Source of the DNA: Streptosporangiaceae bacterium
GTDB taxonomy: Bacteria > Actinomycetota > Actinomycetes > Streptosporangiales > Streptosporangiaceae
Assembly: GCA_030039095.1 (NCBI GenBank)
Contig: JASHQP010000226.1
Coordinates: 1 to 11,789, forward strand
Reading direction: 5' to 3'
DNA length: 11,789 nucleotides
Shown here: one piece after another, positions 5,976-11,789 of the stretch
Layout of the letters: each line of letters begins with the position of its first letter
Position numbering within the stretch: the first letter of the stretch is position 1
The notes under the pieces: generated by a model
Databases searched by the model: none
Told to the model about the DNA's origin: nothing
Seen by the model: only the letters and a program-made list of their open reading frames with translations
Position numbers and translations under genes: made by a program

Positions 5976-6841
5976 AGGTGTCCTGCGTGATCCTGACGAT
6001 GGGCACCCGGCCCGCCCAGCTTGAACGCGCCGTGGACAGCGCTCTGGCCTTGAGCTGTGATGGGTCGGGGGGCGGCGCGGAGGTTGTGGTGGTCGGCAAC
6101 GGTGCCGGCGTGCCTTCGGTGCCGCCCGGCGTGGTGACGCTGCGGCTGCCGGAGAACGTTGGCGTCGCGGCCGGGCGGAACGCCGGCGTCGCCGCGTGCG
6201 CGGGCGACGTGGTGCTGTTCCTCGACGACGACGGCTGGTACCCGGACGCCGGTCTCGGTGAGCACGTCGCGGGCCGGTTCGCGGCCGACCCGCGGCTCGC
6301 CGTGCTCTCGTTCCGCGTGGTGGATCCCGGGGGCGCCCCCGCCGGGCGATGGTATGTGCCGCGGCTGCGGGCCGGTGACCCGGGGCGGTCCTCCGTGGTG
6401 ACCACGTTCGCCGGCGGAGCGTGCGCGATCAGGCGATCGGCGTTCGAGGAGGCTGGCGGCCTGCCCGCCCAGTTCTTCTACGCGCACGAGGAGACGGACC
6501 TGGCCTGGCGGCTGATCGAGCTCGGCTACCGGCTCGAATACGACGCTGGGTCCCGGATGTGCCACCCGGCGGTGCCGAACGCGCGGCACGCGATCTGGTA
6601 CCGGATGGACGGCCGGAACCGGGTGCTGGTCGCGCGCAGGAACCTCCCGTGGCCGCTCGCTTGGGCATACCTCCTAAACTGGATGATGCTGACCGCTGCG
6701 AGGGAGCGGTCGCCCGGTGCCGTGCGCGCCTGGCTTGCCGGTTTCGTCGAGGGCTGGCGCCTGGATCCTGCGGGCAGGCATCCGATATCGCTGGGCGCGG
6801 CCTGGCGTATGACCCGGGCGGGCCGCCCTCCGGTGATATAA
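5972..6841 (+). CDS. Family 2 glycosyltransferase, cytosolic GT-A
   Basis: A 289-residue GT-A glycosyltransferase of the rhamnosyltransferase-like GT2 group. It opens with M-K-V-S-C-V-I-L-T-M-G-T-R, the first Rossmann strand. N-V-G-V-A-A-G-R-N-A-G at 62-72 and D-D-D at 85-87 (metal and nucleotide-sugar binding) follow. G-G-A-C-A-I-R-R at 148-155 and H-E-E-T-D-L-A-W-R-L at 172-181, carrying the catalytic acidic pair, complete the pattern. The C-terminal 70 residues have a moderately hydrophobic, aromatic stretch (N-L-P-W-P-L-A-W-A-Y-L-L-N-W) that may attach it to the membrane. GTG 5972 overlaps the preceding TGA, with GAGG 8 bases upstream; an earlier start would eat into the phosphotransferase gene. 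Last gene of the tight operon, it probably glycosylates the phospho-polyol lipid or polymer. The sugar donor cannot be read from sequence. Confidence 0.87.
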   Translation: MKVSCVILTMGTRPAQLERAVDSALALSCDGSGGGAEVVVVGNGAGVPSVPPGVVTLRLPENVGVAAGRNAGVAACAGDVVLFLDDDGWYPDAGLGEHVAGRFAADPRLAVLSFRVVDPGGAPAGRWYVPRLRAGDPGRSSVVTTFAGGACAIRRSAFEEAGGLPAQFFYAHEETDLAWRLIELGYRLEYDAGSRMCHPAVPNARHAIWYRMDGRNRVLVARRNLPWPLAWAYLLNWMMLTAARERSPGAVRAWLAGFVEGWRLDPAGRHPISLGAAWRMTRAGRPPVI

Positions 6842-6915
6842 GAGCAGGCTGAGCAGTCCCTGGGCATCCGTCCAGCGCACGCTAAGCTTGCGGCAGTGGA
6901 GGACTATCTACTCTC
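6842..6915 (+). promoter_or_regulatory. Short spacer with ribosome binding site for the GT87-like gene
   Basis: Seventy-four bases separate the operon end from the next ATG. GGAGGA at 6898-6903 is a good Shine-Dalgarno sequence, but its 12-base spacing to ATG 6916 is long. No convincing -35/-10 pair or terminator hairpin was found, so read-through from the operon is plausible. Confidence 0.45.
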
Positions 6916-8214
6916 ATGCTTTCGCTGAAGGCAGCGCCGCCGCAGGCCTGGACGTCCCTGGCCCGGTGGATGCTGCCCGTCAGCGTTCCGCGGTACTGGG
7001 CGGCCGCGGCATTTGCCGCCTGCGCCGCGTTCGCGGGCGGCGTGGCTGTTTTCAGCACGAATGACCTGCACCGGCTCTGGGGGCTGATCGCGACCTGCGC
7101 CTACATCACGGCCGCGCTCGCGGTCCTGGCCTGGCGGTCGCGGGGGATCGACATCGCGCTGCTGCTCAGCGTCGGCGGGGCGCTGGTCACGCCGCTGTTC
7201 TGGAACGCGGCCACGAACGAGAAACAGCCCGAGGTCGGCGTGATCGCCCGGTCGGCCAAGCAGCTGGTGAACCACCACTCGCCGTACCAGAGCGCCGCGT
7301 CGCTCGCCGCGGCGCACAACCCGAACGCGTACAATCCGTATTTGCCGGTGATGTCGCTTTTCGGGATCCCTCGCGCGTTGTTCGGCTCGCACGTCGTCAC
7401 CGATCCCCGGGTCTGGTTCGGGCTCGCGTTCCTGGTCGTCTTCTGGCTTGCGCTGCGGGCCGCCGGGGCGAAGAACTGTGTCCGCTGGACGGTGTTCATC
7501 GCGGCGTCGCCCGTGATCGCGTTCGAGCTCGCGGTCGGCGGCGATGACATCCCGATCGTCGCCCTGATGTGCCTCGGGTTCGCGCTGCTGTGGCGGCGCC
7601 CCCGGTTTGCGCTGGCCGGCATCGCGCTCGGCCTGGCGTCGGCGGCGAAGTCCACGGCGTGGCCGGCCGTGGCCGTCGCCGCGGTGCTGATCGGCACGCG
7701 TGACGGCAAGAAACCGATGCTCACCTTCCTTGGCTGGGCCGTGGCCGCATGCCTGGCGATCGTGGGGCCGGTAGCGGTCATCTGGCCCGGCCCCCTGGCC
7801 GCGAACACGATCGAGTTCCCGCTGGGGCTGGCCGGGGTCCGGTCGGCGGCGGCAAGCCCGCTGCCGGGCCACGTCCTCGCGGACACCGGCCCGCTCGGCC
7901 ACATGGTCGCCATCGTGCTGCTCGTGCTGGCCGGAATCGTGATCGCCGCCTCGCTCGTGGTCTGGCCGCCGAAGACCGTCCCGGCGGCCGTCTGGCGGCT
8001 GGCCATCGGCCTGACGCTGATGTTCCTGCTCGCGCCCGCCACGCGGTTCGGCTACTTCATCTACCCCGCGTCGCTGCTGCTGTGGCTGGAGGTGTCGCGG
8101 CTCGGGCTGCGGCAGTCCGCGGCTGGCGCGTCGCCGACCGGCGGTGATCCCGGGCCCCCGCCCAGTGGCAGCGATCCACCGGGGCGGGGCGCCCCGGTCG
8201 TCAGCTCGGCTTAG
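6916..8214 (+). CDS. Polytopic GT87/DUF2029-like glycosyltransferase (GT-C)
   Basis: A 432-residue membrane protein with about ten hydrophobic segments, resembling GT87 polyprenol-phosphate-mannose-dependent mannosyltransferases. After two N-terminal helices (about 28-46, 55-73) comes an extracellular-type loop with N-E-K-Q-P-E-V at 101-107, H-H-S-P-Y-Q at 120-125 and N-P-Y-L-P-V at 140-145, a layout typical of GT-C enzymes. G-G-D-D-I-P at 208-213 and A-S-A-A-K-S-T-A-W-P near 241-250 are also GT87-like. The C-terminal 35 residues are Pro/Gly/Ser-rich and likely cytosolic or disordered. ATG 6916 has an upstream GGAGGA. The stop overlaps the converging HD gene by 14 bases. In this setting it probably adds sugar from a lipid-linked donor outside the membrane to the product of the operon. 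Family assignment is moderate; donor and linkage are unknown. Confidence 0.7.
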   Translation: MLSLKAAPPQAWTSLARWMLPVSVPRYWAAAAFAACAAFAGGVAVFSTNDLHRLWGLIATCAYITAALAVLAWRSRGIDIALLLSVGGALVTPLFWNAATNEKQPEVGVIARSAKQLVNHHSPYQSAASLAAAHNPNAYNPYLPVMSLFGIPRALFGSHVVTDPRVWFGLAFLVVFWLALRAAGAKNCVRWTVFIAASPVIAFELAVGGDDIPIVALMCLGFALLWRRPRFALAGIALGLASAAKSTAWPAVAVAAVLIGTRDGKKPMLTFLGWAVAACLAIVGPVAVIWPGPLAANTIEFPLGLAGVRSAAASPLPGHVLADTGPLGHMVAIVLLVLAGIVIAASLVVWPPKTVPAAVWRLAIGLTLMFLLAPATRFGYFIYPASLLLWLEVSRLGLRQSAAGASPTGGDPGPPPSGSDPPGRGAPVVSSA

Positions 8215-8803
8215 CAGCCAGGTCGGCGAAATCCGCCTCCCATTCCGCGTACCAGGCCGCAAACCAGGGCTGGGCGGCGGTCAGCGGGATGATGTACTCG
8301 ACGGTCTGCGCGTAGTAGGCGCGCTGCCGGTCCGGTGCCAGGTTACGCAGCGTCTGCACGTTGCTCATGCGGTCGGCGAGCTTGACCAGGACGGCGTCGT
8401 CCGGCGCGAGGCGAAGCCGCCGCAGGTACGCCTCGCGGACCGCCGAGGCGTCCTCGCCCGGGCCGCGCTCCGGCATCGTCACCCAGCCGACGAGCCCGGC
8501 TGCCCGTGGCCCGAATGCGGCGGTGATCTCGTCCAGCGTGCACGGCGTGTCCTCCACGACGTCGTGCAGCACCGCGGCGACGAGCACGTCCGGGTCGCGC
8601 ACCCCCGCGCCCTGCACGAGGATCTGCACCGCCTCGAGCAGGTGCTCGAGGTAGGGGACTCCGGTTTTGCGGCGCTGGTCGCCGTGATGCGCGGTGGCGA
8701 ACTGGACTGCCCGGGCAACCCTGGTGACCACGTCCCCGGGCAGCACCGCGGTCAGGCCGGGCACGGCGTCCGGCCACGTGTGCCAGTCGGTGAACGTCCG
8801 CAT
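8201..8803 (-). CDS. HD-domain protein, small ppGpp hydrolase-like (Mesh1/SpoT hydrolase type)
   Basis: A 200-residue single-domain protein matching the hydrolase half of RelA/SpoT and the stand-alone enzyme Mesh1, which remove the 3' pyrophosphate of (p)ppGpp (Mesh1 also dephosphorylates NADPH). The HD-motif residues are all present: His54 (P-Y-L-E-H), His80-Asp81 with Glu84-Asp85 (L-H-D-V-V-E-D-T) and Asp144 (V-K-L-A-D-R). The preceding H-G-D-Q-R-R-K-T-G segment (40-48) also matches. There is no synthetase, TGS or ACT domain. The start is ATG 8803, and no strong ribosome site is seen. It lies 26 bases downstream of the LCP gene on the same strand and is probably cotranscribed with it. Its 3' end overlaps the converging GT87-like gene by 14 bases. 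A different nucleotide or phosphate substrate remains possible. Confidence 0.82.
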   Translation of the reverse strand: MRTFTDWHTWPDAVPGLTAVLPGDVVTRVARAVQFATAHHGDQRRKTGVPYLEHLLEAVQILVQGAGVRDPDVLVAAVLHDVVEDTPCTLDEITAAFGPRAAGLVGWVTMPERGPGEDASAVREAYLRRLRLAPDDAVLVKLADRMSNVQTLRNLAPDRQRAYYAQTVEYIIPLTAAQPWFAAWYAEWEADFADLAAKPS

Positions 8804-8829
8804 CGCCGCCGCTGCCCTGGAAGCGGTGC

Positions 8830-10389
8830 TCAGCTGTCCGGGCCGACGAAGGCCGACTGGTTCTGGCAGATGCTGGTGTTCCCCTTGATCGCGCCGTCGG
8901 CCGAACCCAGGGAGGTGACCGACGGGGTGGGGGAAGAAGCCGACGAGGGCACGGAGTTGAGCGATGTGAAGTCGGAGCCGACGATCAGCTCGACCGTGCC
9001 CGGGGTCAGCGACGAGTTCTGCAGCACCTCGACGTTGGGCACCACGGACTTCAGCGTGTCGACCGCTGGCAGGTCCGAGGAGCCCGCGTACTCGATCACG
9101 CTCCTGGTGTAGTCGAAGTTGTTCGCGTCTCCCGTGCCGACCACGTTGAAGCCCTCGTTCGTCAGGTCGCCGCCGACCTGGGAGGCCATCCCCTGGGCCC
9201 CCGACCCGTTCAGGACCTGGACGTTGACCTTCGACGGGGACACGGAGTCGAGGGTCGGGCCGGACGACTTCTTCGACTTCTTCTTGCTCTTCGAGCCGCC
9301 GTTCGAGGTTGCCATCTTGTCGTCGTGCTGAATGGCGTTGAAGAGCTCGTTGGCCTCCGGCTGCTCGAACACCACGTTGTTGTCGTTGTCCGGGTCGGGA
9401 ATGTTGGGCGCGGTGATGAACTGGACCTGGCTCGTGCTGATGTCCCTCATGGTGTCGGCGATCCGCAGAATGGTGTTCTGGTCCAGACCGTCGTCGGTGG
9501 TCATCGCGTCCGAGGCGTCGCGGACCACGTTGAGGATCTTGCTCGGGCTGTGCAGCAGGCCGCTGTGCTCGATGCCGTGCAGCAGCGAGACCATGAGGAA
9601 CTGGTCGCGCTCGATCCGCTCGAGGTCCGAGCCCGTGCCGAGGTCCTCGCGGGTGCGCCAGAAGGCCAGCGCCTGCGGCCCGAAGATGTGGTGGCGCCCC
9701 TTCGAGAGGTTGAGGCCGGAGTCCGGGTCGTCGACCGCGAACGGCAGGCAGACCTCGACGCCGCCGAGGTCGTTGATGATCTTTTCGAAACCGGTGAAGT
9801 CGAGCTCGATGAAGTGGTCGACGTGGATGTCGGTGACGCTCTCGAAGGTCTTCCAGGTGCAGACCGGGCCGCCGAAGTCCAGGGCGGCGTTGATCAGCTC
9901 TTCCTGGCCCGGCTCGGCCTGCTGTCCCGTTGTGCCATCCACGGCCGGGCAGCCGATGACCGGGACCATGGTCTCGCGGGGGATGCTGATCACCGTGACG
10001 TCGTGGTTGCCGGGCGAGATGTGCAGCAGCATCAGGGTGTCCGAGCGGCCGCCCGGCGTACTGGCCGCGCTGCCGCCGATGCCCCCCTGGCCGACCCGGG
10101 TGTCCGAGCCGATCAGCAGGATGTTCTCGGCGTTGTTCAGCTTGGGCGGCTGGGTGCCGACCAGACCGGCCACGTCGATGCGCTTGATGCTGTCCCAGAT
10201 GCTGCGGTATTTCCCGTAGGCGACGAGGGTGCCGGCGACGAGCACGCCAACGACGGCGATCGACGTGTAGGCGGCGATCCGCTGCCCTATCGAATGCCGA
10301 GAACGACGGCTCTTCGGCCGCTGGCGGCGGCGCCTGCCTCGCGGCTCGCCCCAGCCGGCGTCATCATCCACATCGTCGCGACGGATCAT
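8830..10389 (-). CDS. LytR-CpsA-Psr (LCP) family cell-wall glycopolymer ligase with LytR_C domain
   Basis: A 519-residue type II membrane protein of the family that transfers undecaprenyl-linked glycopolymers to peptidoglycan outside the membrane. Residues 1-37 are very basic and cytosolic, and one membrane helix spans about 38-60. The LCP domain runs about 88-290: G-S-D-T-R at 94-98, R-S-D-T-L-M at 115-120, I-P-R-E at 136-139, N-A-A at 167-169, D-L-G-G-V-E-V at 207-213, F-W-R-T-R-E-D at 243-249 and L-E-R-I-E-R-D-Q at 256-263, including the Arg/Asp residues that bind the polyprenyl pyrophosphate. A Lys/Ser-rich linker (366-377) leads to a LytR_C domain (387-473, V-Q-V-L-N-G-S-G-A near 390-398) and a Ser/Pro tail. 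GGAGGA at 10398-10393 favours ATG 10389 over ATG 10392. It suggests that the neighbouring glycosyl and CDP-alcohol genes build a wall-attached polymer. Confidence 0.93.
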   Translation of the reverse strand: MIRRDDVDDDAGWGEPRGRRRRQRPKSRRSRHSIGQRIAAYTSIAVVGVLVAGTLVAYGKYRSIWDSIKRIDVAGLVGTQPPKLNNAENILLIGSDTRVGQGGIGGSAASTPGGRSDTLMLLHISPGNHDVTVISIPRETMVPVIGCPAVDGTTGQQAEPGQEELINAALDFGGPVCTWKTFESVTDIHVDHFIELDFTGFEKIINDLGGVEVCLPFAVDDPDSGLNLSKGRHHIFGPQALAFWRTREDLGTGSDLERIERDQFLMVSLLHGIEHSGLLHSPSKILNVVRDASDAMTTDDGLDQNTILRIADTMRDISTSQVQFITAPNIPDPDNDNNVVFEQPEANELFNAIQHDDKMATSNGGSKSKKKSKKSSGPTLDSVSPSKVNVQVLNGSGAQGMASQVGGDLTNEGFNVVGTGDANNFDYTRSVIEYAGSSDLPAVDTLKSVVPNVEVLQNSSLTPGTVELIVGSDFTSLNSVPSSASSPTPSVTSLGSADGAIKGNTSICQNQSAFVGPDS

Positions 10390-10600
10390 CATTCCTCCGG
10401 GCAAAGCGCCGCGACGATCATCGCCGGGAGCCTGGCCGTTAGGTTCCGCCCATCTTACGTGTTGGTAACAGGCGGTTTCGTATGGAGTTGGCAAAGCTCC
10501 CGGTCGATCAGCGTAGCGGATCGGCCGGCGTCCGCTGCTCGCAGCAACTTGGGCGCGCCCGCCCATGTTCTCGCCAGCTTGTCCCTCTACAGTGGGATTC
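10390..10600. promoter_or_regulatory. Divergent promoter region between LCP gene and GT-C-like gene
   Basis: The genes on both sides start here and point outward. On the minus strand, TAAGAT (10457-10452) fits a TANNNT -10 box and would give a leader of about 55 bases to the LCP start; no good -35 was found. On the plus strand, TACAGT (10588-10593) lies 7 bases before GTG 10601, the arrangement expected for a leaderless transcript. The LCP ribosome site GGAGGA is at 10398-10393. Confidence 0.35.
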
Positions 10601-11789
10601 GTGCGCTCTGGCGACCGCCCGGCCGGCAACGCCGCCGCGACTGACCAGCCCGCGGCAGCGACCAAGATCACCGGCGACCCCGAGGACATCGGCGCCGCCG
10701 GATCGGCGGCGACCGCTCGCCCGGCCGGCGGGGCGGCCGGCGAAGGGGCGCCCGGCGGAGGGGAGCCGGGGGCCGCGCCTGAGCTCGGCAATCCGGATAA
10801 GTCAGACGAGACCGTGGCCGGTGACCGCCCGCTGAGCGGCGAGAGCGGCGAGAGCGGGGACGGGCGCCCGGACCGCCAGCCGAGGTACCCGGACGCGGGC
10901 GGAGCCGGGTTCGCCAGGCTGACCGTCCTGCCGCCGATCCTCATCATGGCCTGGCTGCTCGTTGGCCTGCCGTTGCTGCTCGCCGGGGTGTTCCTGCCAA
11001 CGCCGGTGCTGCTGGGCGCGGTCGTGCTGGCGGTACTCCTGCTCGCGGGCCTGCGCCGGGTGCCGGCCCGCTGGCCCCGCGCTCTGCCCGCCGCCGCGCG
11101 GGCGACGCCGGTCACGCTGGTCACGTCGACCATGCAGGTCACGCCCGCCACGTCGGTCACGCCCGCCACGTCGGTCACGTCGGCCGCGGGAGCCCGGCCG
11201 CACCGGGAACGCGGCTGGCCAGCGTGGTGGGGCCTGGTGGGCACCGTGGTGGTGGCGGCCGGCTTCGCCTTCTGGCAGTTCCTGTTCAACTCCGAATCCG
11301 TGATCGTGCTCCGTGACCCAGGGGCCTACCTGCAGACGGGATACTGGATAGCGCAGCACGGCTCGCTGCCGATCCCGCAGTCGCTGGCGGCCTTTGGCGG
11401 CGCGCATCCTGGCCTTGCGTTCTCCAGCACCGGATTCGTTGCCCACGGCAATTCTGTCGTGCCCGGGCTCATGTCCGGCCTGCCGTTACTCCTCGCTGGC
11501 GCGTTCTGGGTGCACGGGACCGCGGCAGCCGCGGCGATGGGCCCGATCCTCGGCGGGCTGGCGGTGCTGGCGTTCGGCGGCCTGGTGGGCCGGCTGACCG
11601 GGCCGCAATGGGCCCCGGCGGGGGCGCTGGTCCTCGCGTGCACGCTCCCCGAGCAGTACACGAGCAGGGCGTCGTTCAGCGAAACCGCAGCCCAGGTGCT
11701 GTTGTTCGGTGGCCTGAGCGTGGTCATCGATGCCCTCACGATGGCTCGCGCGCGCGCCGAGGCCGGGCCGTCCGCCGCGGCGCGGGGAC
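10601..11789 (+). CDS. Polytopic membrane protein, GT-C glycosyltransferase-like, N-terminal part (3' end outside window)
   Basis: The frame stays open to the window end, giving about 396 residues of a larger protein. Roughly the first 105 residues are hydrophilic and Gly/Ala/Pro/Asp/Glu-rich, hence disordered and cytosolic. Hydrophobic segments follow near residues 107-130 and 132-147, then a Thr/Val/Ser-rich repeat linker, then another helix around 208-230. A loop R-D-P-G-A-Y-L-Q-T-G-Y-W-I-A-Q-H-G begins at about residue 238. An acidic residue in the first external loop (Asp239 here) is the hallmark of GT-C glycosyltransferases, and this RDPG form occurs in actinobacterial PMT/ArnT-like membrane proteins as I recall. 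GTG 10601 is chosen for the TACAGT box 7 bases upstream; GTG 10592 and ATG 10565 are in-frame alternatives without ribosome sites. A rare TTA codon lies at 11486-11488. Probable role: surface glycan assembly. The function is not firmly recognised. Confidence 0.6.
   Translation, partial: MRSGDRPAGNAAATDQPAAATKITGDPEDIGAAGSAATARPAGGAAGEGAPGGGEPGAAPELGNPDKSDETVAGDRPLSGESGESGDGRPDRQPRYPDAGGAGFARLTVLPPILIMAWLLVGLPLLLAGVFLPTPVLLGAVVLAVLLLAGLRRVPARWPRALPAAARATPVTLVTSTMQVTPATSVTPATSVTSAAGARPHRERGWPAWWGLVGTVVVAAGFAFWQFLFNSESVIVLRDPGAYLQTGYWIAQHGSLPIPQSLAAFGGAHPGLAFSSTGFVAHGNSVVPGLMSGLPLLLAGAFWVHGTAAAAAMGPILGGLAVLAFGGLVGRLTGPQWAPAGALVLACTLPEQYTSRASFSETAAQVLLFGGLSVVIDALTMARARAEAGPSAAARG
11138..11173 (+). 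repeat. 18-bp tandem repeat encoding V-T-P-A-T-S
   Basis: GTCACGCCCGCCACGTCG occurs at 11138-11155 and 11156-11173, followed by a partial GTCACGTCG copy and preceded by related GTCACG units from 11111. It encodes the repeated hexapeptide V-T-P-A-T-S in the loop after the second predicted helix of the GT-C-like protein. Being in frame, copy changes would only alter linker length. Confidence 0.85.

Noticed and set aside
6904..8262. Minus-strand open frame of about 452 codons opposite the GT87-like gene
   Set aside because: The translation is almost wholly charged Arg/Gln/Asp/Pro, typical of an antisense frame. The plus strand encodes a coherent membrane protein.
9325..10644. Plus-strand open frame of about 439 codons opposite the LCP gene
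   Set aside because: Antisense of an LCP protein with all family motifs. The Val/Asp/Glu/Arg-rich translation has no recognisable domain.
10390..11289. Upstream extension of the LCP gene by 300 codons
   Set aside because: The frame happens to be open, but the extension is Pro/Ser/Arg low complexity opposite the GT-C-like gene. A good ribosome site sits at 10398-10393, and LCP proteins start with a short basic region before the membrane helix.

Overview
The window is GC-rich throughout. It has third-position G/C bias, frequent GTG starts, four-base GTGA stop/start overlaps and long spurious open frames opposite the real genes. The protein families (actinomycete-type family 2 glycosyltransferase, a DUF5941-type membrane protein, an LCP ligase with a LytR_C domain) point to a filamentous or related high-GC actinobacterium. 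I cannot name the genus from the sequence. No rRNA, tRNA, transposase, CRISPR array or phage gene was seen.

Layout, left to right. (1) 1-495 (+): C-terminal part of an ExoA-like membrane family 2 glycosyltransferase. (2) 496-788: a non-coding gap between convergent genes, with a 14-bp tandem duplication spanning the first gene's stop codon and a strong 18-bp-stem hairpin. (3) 789-1490 (-): an IspD/TarI-family cytidylyltransferase. Its 5' leader or promoter holds a 33-bp G-rich tandem repeat. (4) 1751-6841 (+): a tight operon of five genes: a DUF5941-type membrane protein with a degenerate CDP-alcohol phosphotransferase domain, a LicC-like (phosphocholine-type) cytidylyltransferase, a glycerol-1-phosphate-dehydrogenase-like enzyme, a CDP-alcohol phosphotransferase and a family 2 glycosyltransferase. 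(5) 6916-8214 (+): a polytopic GT87/DUF2029-like mannosyltransferase-type protein. (6) 8201-8803 and 8830-10389 (-): a small ppGpp-hydrolase-like HD protein and an LCP (LytR-CpsA-Psr) ligase. (7) 10601-11789 (+): the N-terminal part of another polytopic GT-C-like membrane protein, running off the window end.

Together the genes read as a pathway for a cell-envelope phospho-polyol lipid or glycopolymer. A dehydrogenase would make a polyol phosphate (glycerol 1-phosphate is the best guess). One or two cytidylyltransferases would activate it as a CDP-alcohol. The CDP-alcohol phosphotransferase would move the phospho-polyol onto an acceptor in the membrane, and family 2 and GT-C glycosyltransferases would add sugars. 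The adjacent LCP protein could ligate a finished polymer to peptidoglycan. The enzyme families are well supported. The actual polyol, acceptor and product are inference.
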